64,000 bases of DNA from positions 124,001 through 188,000 of the forward strand of contig JAHBBC010000038.1 in the NCBI GenBank assembly GCA_019915015.1, read 5' to 3'. The stretch is from Auriscalpium vulgare. Lineage: Eukaryota; Basidiomycota; Agaricomycetes; Russulales; Auriscalpiaceae. Every line of letters starts with the position of its first letter. The first letter of the stretch is position 1. The notes below the pieces were generated by a model. The model searched no databases, had not been told where the DNA came from, and was given only the letters and a program-made list of their open reading frames with translations. Below are positions 43,249-53,989 of this stretch, in pieces. Position numbers and translations under genes: made by a program.

Positions 43249-45096
43249 ATGGCTTCGGCCTTGAAGACGGTAAGCTCGGCACGCTAGCTCTGCGCGCAAG
43301 ATGTGCTGACGGCCCTGCGCACAAGCAGCTGCGATCACGGAGGCGGTACGGGACGTACGCCGAAAGGCTCTTGAACGACGCTGTCAAGACCTACGCCGCC
43401 GCCGACTTTGACCTCGAGGCCGCACTGGCGGCGTCTGCCCAGGAGCAACGCGACCAGGATGCCCGAGAGCAGCAGGACGCCGACTCACAGCAGCACGCCC
43501 TCCCGGCGCCAGCCCCTTTGCACTCATCCAAGTGCCCCAGCAGTAGCACGCGAGCCACGCCCCGCCCTGCCGCAGGCAGAGCTCGCCTAGCCCAGCCCAG
43601 CGCCGCAAGCAGATTGCCCGCCGCCGCCGCCCCGCGCGCCGACGAAGCGTCGCAGCACGCCCATTCACGGATTACTCGGCTGCTCCGGCGACGGCGCGAG
43701 CGCGCTGAGCACTCCCCTTACGGCCTGCCGCCCGTAACGCCTTGAATGGCCACCGTGTTCGCATCTCAGCCCACCCTGCCGACCGCGCAAGACGCAGCTA
43801 GCCTGCCAGTTGCGAAGAAGGCCTTCGTGGCGCGGGATGGCGTCCACCCGTCAGCCCTACCCTACCTCGGGAAAGAAGTGCCGTTGGAGACGTTCAAGGA
43901 CGTCCTGAAGTTTGAGGTTAAAAAATGGAACGGAGGGTGCGTGATGACCTGGATGTCCGCCTACAGCGTTGCTTACGCCGGCGCTGCAGCCACTGCGAGT
44001 CTGTGGCCGATCGAAAGGGCCGAGTGCTCGTGCAGCTCGTGGCACCGCCACGGCACGATCCCTCCTGGCCGAGCGTCCCTGCTGGGGCTAGCTCGGAGCT
44101 GCGGGCGGCAGCGGCGGCGTGTCCCTTCTCGCCCGACCAGCTGCGCCACGCGCGTGGCCGCTACCCCGCGCTGTCAGCGGGGTATTCGATGGGAGGAGGC
44201 CCTAAGGTACGCCCGCACTTACCCCTGGACGGCACGCTGATGCTAATATGGCCAATCTAGAGGCCTCACAACGTCAGCTTCTACAATGACGACCAGGCTG
44301 CGGTGGCGCAGGGCCTCTTGGACAGCAAAAACGTTGGCCGCATCGTGGGCCTGGGGAGCAGTACGTGATCAACTCCGAGCACCCCTTCGTCGACCGACGC
44401 TGACGCCCGACATCTTCAGGTGCTCTGGCTACTTTCAACTACGACACCTTCGACCACTACGGGCGCGTCCTTCAAGACGTCCGATCGCGACAGCCGGAGC
44501 TCCGAGCCCCATTCCACAACAGCGTCTTCCCCACAGTCACGTTCAACTTCGGGCCCCGCGCCGTCACAGTGCCGCACCGCGATGCGAAGAACGTGCCATA
44601 CGGCTGGTGCGCCGTGACAGCACTGGGAGACTTCGACTACGAGCGCGGAGGGCACCTCGTGCTCTGGGACCTGCAGCTTGTCATTGAATTCCCGCCGGGT
44701 GCGACAATCCTTCTTCCCTCGGCTCTCATAACGCACAGCAACGTTGCCATCCAGCCTGGGGAAACCCGCCAGTCCATCACGCAGTTCTGCGCTGGTGCTC
44801 TGATGCGGTGGCATGCGTATGGATTTCGCTTGGAAGACACGATGCGTCAACAGGATCCAGCCCTCGCGCAGGCCTTCGACGACAGCGCCTCTACGAGATG
44901 GGTTGAGATGCTAGCGTACTTGCCGACGTGGGATGGGGTTGAGGGGCCATCTGGGCCTGCCTCCGAGCAGCCTGCGACGCCGGAGCCAGGGCTCATCGCG
45001 GCGGCCCCCGTCCAACTCGTCGAGCCCTGGAGCGGGGCCATCAGACCTAAAGAGACAAGAGTAGTGGTGTCGGTGCCGACAAATTGCACGCTATAG
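43249..45096 (+). CDS. TET/JBP-family 2-oxoglutarate/Fe(II) dioxygenase
   Basis: Exons: 43249-43269, 43326-43733, 43770 to about 43924, about 43925-44206, 44261-44360 and 44420-45096. The catalytic core reads NSVFPTVTFNFG, VPHRDAKNVPYGWCAVTALG (HxD iron ligands), FDYERGGHLVLWDLQLVIEF, PSALITHSNVAI (distal His) and ETRQSITQFCAGALMRW (Arg that would bind 2-oxoglutarate). This is the pattern of fungal TET/JBP proteins, whose animal and trypanosome relatives oxidise 5-methylcytosine or thymine in DNA. Upstream lie a CxxC-like segment (RRRCSHCES) and a basic region (ITRLLRRRRERAEHS). Odd points: exons 2 and 3 join only via a 36-base intron that skips a stop, and at about 43,925 the frame changes (FEVKKWNGG to RRVRDDLDVRL), either through a cryptic intron or a frameshift. 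The catalytic exons themselves are uninterrupted. DNA substrate is inference. Confidence 0.8.
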
Positions 45097-45535
45097 CATG
45101 TGGGGGTTTGGTGGGCGCAGAGCCTGAAGAGTGCGGCGATGGACAACTTGAGTCTTGACAAGTAAATTACTAGTGTAGTACTATATAAATTCTTGGGACC
45201 ATGGTAAATGTGAAGTGGTCTGATAAAGGCCTCAGTTGTTTGTAGCTACAGGTGGCCCCCATTGCCATCCTGTGTCCTGCCAGTGGGTGCCTAGTAGGGG
45301 AGGAGCTGTGTCCGCATTTGTCATGGGTGTCTGTCACATGTGACCATGTGTGACTCATATCGTCTGCTAATACACCCACAGCTTGGATGAGCTCTTGTGT
45401 CCTTTGCTGACATCCTTGGAGGCTGAAATTTGGTGCACAGGGTCCTTGGCATGTCTGCTAGCCGCCCTCAAAATTGCGAGGCCTGATTCCTTCATTTAAA
45501 ATTCCTGGGGTGGTAAGGTGCTAGTATGTAGCTGG
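45097..45535. other. Right subterminal region of the Plavaka-TET element
   Basis: Non-coding AT-balanced sequence between the dioxygenase stop and the right terminal repeat, with TATATAAA and TAAAGGCCT motifs resembling the left subterminal region. No ORF. Confidence 0.5.
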
Positions 45536-45558
45536 TAAGGACAGGAGGGGTTTCCAGA
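45536..45558 (-). repeat. Right terminal inverted repeat of the Plavaka-TET element
   Basis: Its reverse complement TCTGGAAACCCCTCCTGTCC followed by TTA mirrors the left end at 32,163. Confidence 0.6.
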
Positions 45559-46619
45559 TGAGGTCTGCGATGCTGTAGAGAACAATGTGGAGCAAGTGAT
45601 CAGCGCTGTCAGGAGGGCAGTGCAAGCGCATGGAAAACGATCTGCGCTGTCAAGAAGTGTGAGAGAGACATCCTACAATGTCAAACAAGACAATATGACC
45701 AGAACAGGAGACAATGGAGGTGTGGCGAATGGTAGAATGCACTCCGACGTGCGAGGGGGTCGCAGGTGAGTGTTGCAATCTTGCGACTCGTTGAACAGTC
45801 GGAAGAATGCTCCGGTGTTGCGCGTGCGATGGTCGGAACGGTGGAGGGATAATCGGAGCGCTGGTCCGACCGCAGAACGATCGGGATCGAAGGAATGTGG
45901 CGCAAACTCGAGAGCTGGGCTAGACAATGGTCGGAGGACAATGGCGCAACTGTGGGGGTACTCGGAAGTCGCAGAGACGTCGGGGAGACATAGCGCACGT
46001 GCTGAAACGATGATCTCGACGATCGAAATGTCTGATGGAATTCCGACGTGTTGTGACAACTGTGGGAGACGCTGTGCTCGAGGTCGCGTGGCGGCAGTCG
46101 GAACGATGAGCGAGTGGTCGGATGACTGCGTGTGATGCGTGCGACGGAGTTGCTGGTCCAAGCGTGGTGTTGAAGGTATGATTCCGATTGCGCGACAGCT
46201 CTGTGAGACTCCAACGGTCGGAACTCTGGCTCCGATCTTGCAAGCGGTCGGAGGAACCAATCGGGCGGTCGGAGCACTGCTGCGTGACGCTGCGATCTCC
46301 GGAATTGCGTATCTGTTGACTTGACGAAAGTGCGAAAATTCCGTAACGATCGCCTCGCAGCGCGGGGCGAGGCGTATCACCGCGCACCCATGCCCGTTGT
46401 CCACCGTCACTGCGTGCCCATGCCCGTTGTCCTTGATGCGTGCCCATGTGCATCGCCCCTTGGTGGTAGTCTTCGTTGTGCCCATGCTGTCTGGTCGTTG
46501 CACAGCTGACTAGGGTGTTGGTGAGATGACAGTGATGGTGGGAGGATGCAGGGGAGGTATCGCGGTTGGTGAGGTGGTAACAGGGCGGAAGCCGTGAAGC
46601 GTGTTGAACCTGAAGGCCA
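45559..46619. repeat. GTCGGA-rich repeat, copy 1 right part
   Basis: It begins TGAGGTCTGCGATGC and contains GATCAGCGCTGTC, shared with 47,440 onward, then many GGTCGGA motifs. It continues the repeat interrupted at 32,162. Overlapping ORFs on both strands are compositional. Confidence 0.5.
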
Positions 46620-46831
46620 CGCAATCACACTTGCTTTTGTTGACTGCAGGTAGTGGGAATTGAACCCGGCCCAGCCCCCCTCTGCCACTTGCCCACTTGT
46701 TCCTTCATCTCTTCCATGCTTGCCCGTGGGGCTATCTAGCCTCCACAGCTCCCTGACAACCGCAAGACCCGCTTGCGCAGCCTTGCATGGTGCCACACCA
46801 GGTGCCTCCCTGCACTGCAAGGACGATGCGG
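46620..46831 (-). repeat. SINE-like repeat with a polymerase III B-box-like motif
   Basis: On the minus strand GGGTTCAATTCCCAC matches a tRNA B box. The segment GGCACCTGGTGTGGC(A/G)CCAT(A/G)CAAGGCTGC is shared with 20,120-20,160 on the plus strand, showing that this is a dispersed repeat. Confidence 0.4.
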
Positions 46832-47423
46832 TGATGGACACAACCAGGTAGTAGGGCGGAATGCGTAACGTAGCACCAATCCCTAGAGCGCTGCAGAGAT
46901 GTCGGTATGTGTGCGAGCGAGCGTCAGGAGTCCCGGAGTAAGCGACGACCGTCTCTGATCAATCGTACTGCGATCCGATCGAGAGCGCAGCAGCGACAAG
47001 GCGATCGATCAACTCTCCGACCAATCGGAAAGCAAGACTTCGATGTACGACGTCGGAAGGCTGTGACGCGACTGCGATCGAGGACTCGGGCAAAGGGGCA
47101 ACAACGATCGAACAAGATGAGGGCGATAAGACGGGAGGCGAGAACAAAGGCTAAGGCGATGTCTGAGGCTGAGGCGCGAGAGCAGTCAACCGATGTTGAC
47201 CGCTATACGATACGACGAGGGCGAGAGTGCACGACTTGTGCTCGGAGCGATGAGGGGGGAACGTAACTTGCATTTCGCAGAGTATCCGATGACTATTCAT
47301 ACGGTGCGACGAGTATAGTGCGTGTCCGATCGAGTAAGTACGGAGACATCGGAAAAGACAAAGAAAACAAGATAGCGGCATCATATGAAATAGTACAAAC
47401 AATGAGTAGAGGTCATGCGCCGG
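46832..47423. repeat. GTCGGA-rich repeat, copy 2, uninterrupted at the Plavaka-TET site
   Basis: It begins TGATGGACACAACCAGGTAGTAGGG and follows copy 1 through CCCTAGAGCGCTG, GTGTGCGAG and GTCCGATCGAG to ACAATGAGTAG. It abuts the gag remnant and serves as an empty-site reference for the transposon insertion. Confidence 0.5.
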
Positions 47424-49396
47424 TCAGACGATGAGGAGCGAGGCGGGGAACGGTGTCGAGCGAGCGATCAGCGCTGTCAAAGGACAAAGGAGACGGCGCG
47501 GGAAACGATCCTCTCTGTCGTCGACTGTGGGAAACAGCGTCGGGGAGCGCGGGAACTGGCTTGTGTAAACGGCTTCCTCTTCGGGATGACCACCTCTGGG
47601 ACTCGTCGCGATCTTTCGCGCTCGCCAGGTAGCAGCCCTATTGCCTGGGGAAACTCGCCCGCGTCCAGTGCGGCCTGCCGGCGTTCCTTCTGAGCTTGCC
47701 TTTCCGCTCGGGCCGTCAGGAGTACTGCCATCTCCTGCTGGCGTTCCGTCATTCTGTCTTCGTCGGTCAATTGCGGCGTCAGTTGGATTAGGCCGGCGAC
47801 TGTCTGCACTTTGGCCGGCACTGGCTCGTAGTCCATCGTCGTCAGCATCATAGCTTCTGACTGCCCGTGTTGATTCCCGGCGTAGTACGCATCCACCCGC
47901 TGCTTCAGCGGGCCTTCTCCTAGCGGGATGAGTCCTCCACCCTTCAGAACGACCCGGTTCCCTTGATACGCGACCCGTCGCGATGTAGTCCTGGACCACC
48001 ATACATTCCCTGATGAAGTGCCCGTTTGGCCGCAGAAAAGGCATCCTGATGGCCCCCCCTGTCCGCCTTGATTTCCTTGCGTAGCATGCGGCTGTTGAGT
48101 TCCCGAGGCACCCCCATAACCCCTCTGACCTCCGTTGTTCCCCTGGTTGACGAGCATCCGCGTGAACTGTTCGGCGACCGCGGCTTTGATTGCTTCTTGA
48201 AACTGTTCTATTTTGATTACAGGCTCCATCGTTGCGACCGCCACTGCCGGACCTGCGCTGACCGCTGGTACGATTGAGGGAGTGCCCCTCAGCTCGTACT
48301 CTCCTGCCTCTAGTATGTCGGCCATGGGGTACGGTGTTTCTTTATTGTGGTCCGGCAATTTGATCTGCAGTCTCGTCGCCACCCGGTTCATGAGGCTGTC
48401 CTGGAAAGCGCGAAGGAACGCGATATCGCGCTCACGGGTCGAGATCCTGCTTTCTTAACCAGGAAGTCGGTGATCGCGAAGAATGCCTACGAGCGCGTCC
48501 ATGTCCGCGATGGTATACTTGCGGTCCTCATCGGCTCCCGGGTATAGTTTAACAATGGCGTCCTGAAAGTCTTGGTAGGTCTTGGTGGGATCCTTAAACT
48601 CCGGCCTCGCTTCCCACTCCTCAGCCGTTGCGACATCTAGGTAACGCACTGCGTGGCTAGTTGAGCCCGGGCAAAGAGATGGTTCAGCTCGTCAAAGTAA
48701 CGCGGTAACTCGCGGGCTTTCTGATTGAAAGACGGTGCGTTGCGGTCCCCGCGGGTAGGCATTCCGACTGGCGCGACGTTGGGCTGAGGCGGTATTACCG
48801 GTTGTCCGCCGCCTCCCCCTCCTCCACCGCCGCCACCTCCACCTCCACCGCCGCCACCTCCTCCGCCCGTTCCTGTTCCTTGTTGCTGTGCGTTCATTCC
48901 TGACTGTGTTGGCGACTTTGGGTTGCTGGGGTTCTTGCTGCTTGATAGAGCTCGTTTGGGAATTGTTGCTAGGTTCCGCGACGTTCCGCGAAGTCCTATC
49001 TTGTAAGGAAACGGCCCGTCCCCATCCCGGACTGACCCGTCCGTTCCTCGAGCATTCCCCCTCCGGATCATGCCCTGTGTGATGGTTGCTATCGCCACCA
49101 TCAGAATTCAGAAGCAAACCTTCTAGTCCCTCGATCGTGACGTGATCCCCTCCTGTGATCAGGGACCTAGGGTCCTCTCCGGCGCGTCGGATCTCCCTAC
49201 TGAGGGTCGGTCCACGCGGATCCTCTTCTTCTGATGGCAGACTTGATAGCGATGAGACTTCCCCCTGCTCGTCTTGTGGTTCCTCGATTTCTGCCTCTAC
49301 GGCCGCCTGTCGCGACATATTGCGAGCGTCCGCCCTCGTGGTCCTCTGCGGCTGTGTTCGCGTTGGGAGGTGGGCTATCTTGGGTTTCGGCGCCAT
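47424..49396 (-). pseudogene. Gypsy gag polyprotein, frameshifted
   Basis: Starts at 49,396 (MAPKPKIAHLPTRTQPQ), 90 bases inside the 5' LTR, and is Ser/Glu-rich at first. It shifts frame before a poly-Gly run (about 48,870-48,810). It then resumes capsid-like blocks in changing frames: ARELPRYFDELNHLFARAQL, RYLDVATAEEWEARPEFKDP, KLYPGADEDRKYTIADMDAL and DSLMNRVATRLQIKLPDH. A zinc knuckle is split between frames (CLFCGQTG and GHFIREC), followed by the typical VLKGGGLIPLGEGPLKQRVD segment. At least three frame changes make it non-functional. It is replaced by the GTCGGA-rich repeat before the protease region. Confidence 0.85.
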
Positions 49397-49468
49397 GTTG
49401 ATCAGCGACCGGGTGCCGTCTACGAGGCTAATTTTAAAGCTCGAACACGATCGTCATCACCATACCCC

Positions 49469-49484
49469 TCGCGGTGGGCTCCAT
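49469..49484 (-). promoter_or_regulatory. Primer-binding site of the gypsy element
   Basis: TGGAGCCCACCGCGAG on the minus strand begins 2 bases after the 5' LTR, the usual place for tRNA priming. The tRNA was not identified. Confidence 0.6.
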
Positions 49485-49486
49485 AA

Positions 49487-52032
49487 TGATACGCTATCAC
49501 CCGTGACGGACCCTAGCGGGCGTGCGGCGAGTGCCTCACAGGACAACAACCACCAACACTGCCTCCTATACGTCGCGATCCAGACCGGGTGACTAGACTT
49601 GCAGAGTGGGAAGGTGTTCGTGTCGCTGTCGCGCTTCGCGCCCCCCCGCGGTCGTGCGGGGCCACCTCCTACCGCCTAAACACCAAACTAAACACTCACC
49701 TGCCTGGGGATGCCCTCTACGGGATCCGCCTCCGAGTGCTTCGCACCCGTGTGCGAAGCATCCGCCGATGGGGCGTCGCGCCCCCTCTTGCCTGTCCGCC
49801 TGCCTACCTGTTCCCACATCGGTGGGGTCCTGCCTTTCTAAGTGCTTCGCACCCGTGTGCGAAGCGTCCGCCGATGGGCCGTCGCACCCCCTCTTGCCTG
49901 TCCGCCTGCCTACCTGTTCCCCATCGGTGGGGTCCTGCCTTCCTAAGTCTGGTAGCGCCTCAGGCTACGGTTTCTGTGAGGTAAAGGGTGTGGGTAGCTT
50001 GCGCCGCCCACAGGTTGATTGGGTTGCTACGTCTCGCGCAGCTCCTTAAGTAGTGTCTCTACCTATGTCGCTAAGCCCTCCCGATCTAGCCCGTTCCGGT
50101 GATCCGTTCCCAACACTGGGGAGCACCATAGTTATACTAAGTACTACAATAGTAGTGCAGGTGTAGTGTAAATGCCAGCCCTATAGTAATAAAGTGACCA
50201 CAGAGCACTGTAGTAGATAAGTGTACTGTAGTTAACAGGTAGCAAATACACTGTAGTAGTCGACTTTATTGTTCTACTATAGTGACATTTCCTCACTAGA
50301 GAGCAGAGAGCACTATAGTAATACTATCATATGAAATAGTATAAATATCCTGGAATGCTGTTGCCTGGATGATAAATTGTGAAAATATATGTATATGCTC
50401 AGAGGGATGGGGACAGTGTCCTAGAAATTTCTTAAAAAATCTCCATGTTGATGAAGGCCACTATATTAGAAACACTGTATCAGCTATATATGTACTATAG
50501 TGATACTAGGTTGTACTGTAGTGATAATGTGATACAGGCAAATCTTCACAATTGTTGGGGTACATTCCTTTGCATTTAAATTGTGAGAATATTAATATGC
50601 ATAGTGGAATGGGCCATGAATGGTACCTGAATTTTGTATAATATTAGAATCCCGTGAGGAGCCAGAGATGTGCTTTCATTACCTGAAAGTGCTGGTGTAC
50701 TACAGTGATTGATTCTCACCTGCAAGCGTGGGAACATTGGCAAACTTCTTCTACGCTTGATAAAACAGTGAGCATTGAAGTAGAATTGCTGAGCATATTT
50801 GAGTGTACTCAAAGCCTACGCCCCTAACTTTCCTGAAAGTTTTGTAAATGTGCATGAGGGTGTGAAAATAGGACTGGGGGTGAACTGAATGCACAGTTTG
50901 ACATCATGAGATGAACCTGCTTTGGTTTCAAAGGTCACATTGAAATGAAATGTATCGGTCATGCTTATCCATACATACACTGTCCATATAGCCAAGTCTC
51001 TAGCCTTAGTGATCATTCTGTTGCCGATTGAATACCCTACTCAATGATATACATGCACACATAGTTGGGTTTGACTGAGAGATGCTACAGATATAGCCTT
51101 GCATGGGTCTGATCTAGTCCAACCCTAGTCATACAGTCAGACCCTTATGGAAATATATAAAACTCCCTGGAAACTTAGGGGCATGGGCTTTAAGTACACT
51201 CAAATATGTTCAGCAATTCTGTATCAATGCTTACCATTTTATCAGGCGTAGAAGAAGTTTGCCGATGTTCCCACGCTTGCAGGTGAGAATCAATCACTGT
51301 AGTACACTAGCACTTTCAGGTAATGAAAGCACATCTCTGGCTCCTCACGGGATTCTAATATTATACAAAATTCAGGTACCATTCATGGCCCATTCCACTA
51401 TGCATATTAATATTCTCACAATTTAAATGCCAAGGAATGTACCCCAACAATTGTGAAGATTTGCCTGTATCACATTATCACTACAGTACAACATAGTATC
51501 ACTATAGTACATATATAGCTGATACAGTGTTTCTAATATAGTGGCCTTCATCAACATGGAGATTTTCTAAGAAATTACTAGGACACTGTCCCCATCCCTC
51601 TGCGCATATACACATATTTTCACAATTTATCATCCAGGCAACAGCATTCCAGGATATTTATACTGTTTCATATGATAGTATTACTATAGTGCTCTCTGCT
51701 CTCTAGTGAGGAAATGTCACTATAGTAGAACAATAAAGTCGACTACTACAGTGTATTTGCTACCTCTTAACTACAGTACACTTATCCACTACAGTGCTCT
51801 GTGGTCACTTTATTACTACAGGTCTGGTATTTACACTACACCTGCACTACTGTTGTAGGACTTAGTTAACTATGGTGAGGCCCACGGCTCCCGTTCCGTC
51901 GCCAGTCCCGGTTGCTCCTGGGTCGCCGGACCACGTTCCCATCACCCACGCTCCCGCGACCCTGCGCCTCGCATGCTGCTTCCCCGTCTCGCGACGTCTC
52001 GCTACACGCTTGCCCGCGGCCTGAACCTATCA
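49487..52032 (-). repeat. 5' LTR of the gypsy element, split by a foldback element
   Basis: Subtracting the 1,780-bp insertion and its 7-bp target duplication leaves exactly 759 bp, the same as the other LTR. Ends are TGATACGCTATC and GAACCTATCA. Confidence 0.9.
50111..51890. mobile_element. 1.8-kb foldback element with 7-bp target duplication
   Basis: Arms of about 715 bp (50,111-50,825 and 51,175-51,890) are inverted copies, rich in CTATAGT and ACTACAGT motifs, around a 350-bp AT-rich centre. CCGTTCC is duplicated at both sides (50,104-50,110 and 51,891-51,897) and occurs once in the empty LTR. No protein is encoded, so it is non-autonomous. Confidence 0.85.
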
Positions 52033-52373
52033 CCGCCGGTCGATAGCTCACGGTTGCCGTCCATCGGTAGACAGGTCATGGACCGCCGTCCACCAGTAGA
52101 ACGCTCACGGTCTGCCGTCCGCCGGTCGACAGCTCACGGTCCGCCATCTGCTGTTTGCCTTCCACGTCGACGGCTCATGGTCCGCCATCTTCTGTCCACC
52201 GTCCTCTGTCTGACTTCCTCCGTACGCTGTCCTCTGTCGTCCATCCACCGTCTGCCATCCACTGTCTACCATCTGCCATCTGCCGTCCACCGTCCACCAT
52301 CCACTATCCACCATCCATCCACCATCCACCGTCCACCGTCCAAGGCTCACGGCTCACGGTTGACGGTCAACGG
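52033..52373. repeat. 7-bp satellite, continuation of the left foldback arm
   Basis: CCGTCCA/CACGGTC heptamers in the same orientation as 23,413-24,280; the gypsy insertion separates the two. Confidence 0.85.
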
Positions 52374-53989
52374 TGATGACCAAACTCGTCGGACAGGCGG
52401 TCAGATGACAAAACCAAACCCTGCTCGTCGAGTAGTACTGTTTTAGTTGGGGGGCGTGTCCCAGGTCTACCAGAGGGCTCGGAGAGTCGCAGCTGTCACT
52501 GGGGAAGTGTAGCGAGCGACGGGGGATGAGGGGGAGTGTCAGCGAAGGTGTGGGCGGCAATACAAGGCTTGGGGTGGCGTAGCAAGAGTCAGGGAGGTAG
52601 GGCGAAGGTTGGGGACGATAGGCGACGCTGGGCAACGATGGGCGACGATAGGGCGAAGGTTCTCAATATGCAAGTGCGTAAACGATGCGCTGCGAAGGTG
52701 AATGCGATGTCGATGTCGATAAAAGGGCTAAACGATGCGCTGCGAAGGTGAAAGACGATAGTTCTCGAGGTTTGAGGTGCTGTCTCTGGGGGGAGAAGTT
52801 CCTATTGCATGCAGACACTGCTAGCTACACTAATACATGGGAAAATGCGTCGGAGTAGCTACACGAGTCATGCGATGAAGTCAGCGAAGCGGTGCGAAGC
52901 ATCGGCGAATTATAGCGAATGAGAGAGAAGAGATATCAAAGGCCTAGACACAAAAGCGGAGATATCTCCAGCAAAGTCTCCGAGACACTCGGGGCGCATC
53001 AGCGACGCGTCAAAAGTGGTCGTTGATCCGGATCACTGATGGCTTGGGCTTGGGCACTGTCTCCTGCGTTGCTGAGCGATATCTCGATGTTCTGCGAGTC
53101 ACTGTATTGTTGGCGAGTTGCTGAGAGACCCTAGACGTGTAGCTGAGCTCGCTGAACATGGGCGAATATCGGCGAACGGCTGCAACATGAGGGGACAGTA
53201 TCGCGACGGTCTAGGCGCAACTATGATGCTATCTTTGGCGAAACCTCTGGGACGCTCGGGATGCGACAGCGATGCATCAGAAGTGGTTGATGATCCGGGC
53301 CGCTGATGTCTCGGGCTCGGGGATCGTCTCCAATGTCGCTGGGAAATAGCTCGATGGTCTGCAAGTCTGCGCTGCATCTCTGAGTCGCTGGGAGGTCGGG
53401 CATGTGCAGCTGTGTCCGCTGAGTACAGGCGAGCACCGGCGAACGGCTGCGACGACGTGGACGGGGTCGCTATCTCATGGCTCTGGCTTTGGCGATGTGG
53501 GCTAATTGATGTGAGACATGGCCAAGATCCGACGGACTATGCAGTTGATGGACTGCTCTAGATGCTCGGGCGAGTCAGGCGGCCTCGGCGATGACGTGGC
53601 TGGCTCAGGTGAACGGTGCAAACGTGTAGCGATGCTCGGGCGAAGCTGCGATGTCAAGTGCGAGTGTGCGCGAGCTGTGTATGCACGCCTGAATGTATAG
53701 CGAGTCGGTGCGACCTTGGGAGAACATTGTCTGACTGCTGACAAGTGACTAGGGTGCAGGGAACGTGGCGTGACTTCGGCGACTGTCGTAGGATGATGTG
53801 CGAGTGAGAGCGAGCGTCGGCGAACTGCAGCGAACGATTACGCGGACAGCTACAGAGCTAGCTGTTGTGCGAGTGTTTCGGCGAGAACGATAGAGTCGGG
53901 GATGCATGGCAACGGTCGGAGCCACTGTGCGAGTGCCACAGTGCATCGAAAATGCGCAAACAGTAGCCACACGCGTAGCAGGCATATCA
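52374..53989. repeat. Probable solo LTR (TG...CA, 1,616 bp)
   Basis: Starts TGATGACCAAACTCG and ends GGCATATCA, bounded by ACGG on both sides (52,370-52,373 and 53,990-53,993) within satellite. It has no ORF but internal GCGATG/GCGAAGGTGAA repeats. The borders fit LTR termini with a 4-bp duplication; the parent element is unknown. Confidence 0.55.

Larger units (their letters stand above)
32163..45558. mobile_element. Multi-gene Plavaka DNA transposon carrying a TET/JBP dioxygenase
   Basis: The left end TCTGGAAACCCC and following CTCC..TCCTTA (from 32,163) is matched by the inverted right end (45,536-45,558, TAAGGACAGGAGGGGTTTCC). The flanks belong to one interrupted repeat: sequence left of 32,163 and right of 45,558 together align with the uninterrupted copy at 46,832-47,470 (for example GATCAGCGCTGTC in both right parts), which independently supports the borders. 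Inside are six genes: DUF6532-like (minus), Plavaka transposase (plus), Pro/Ala-rich protein (minus), repeat-containing basic protein (plus), small protein (minus) and TET/JBP dioxygenase (plus). No clear target duplication was found. Fungal TET/JBP genes are known to be associated with transposons encoding large DDE transposases (established knowledge); this seems to be such a unit. Confidence 0.75.
24281..52032 (-). mobile_element. Ty3/gypsy LTR retrotransposon, heavily invaded, pol mostly missing
   Basis: Two direct LTRs of net 759 bp (TGATA...TATCA) lie at 24,281-25,039 and 49,487-52,032. The tetranucleotide CCGC flanks both outer edges (24,277-24,280 and 52,033-52,036). On the minus strand a primer-binding-site-like TGGAGCCCACCGCGAG follows the 5' LTR, and a purine tract TTGGGGGGAGAAA precedes the 3' LTR. 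gag remnants are at 47,424-49,396 and the integrase C-terminus at about 26,989-27,858. Protease, reverse transcriptase and RNase H were not found; about 19.6 kb of other repeats lies in their place. The LTRs differ at roughly six positions by eye. Confidence 0.85.

Noticed and set aside
45673..46503. Minus ORF of 276 codons
   Set aside because: Lies in GTCGGA-rich repeat with similar ORFs in other frames; no domain.
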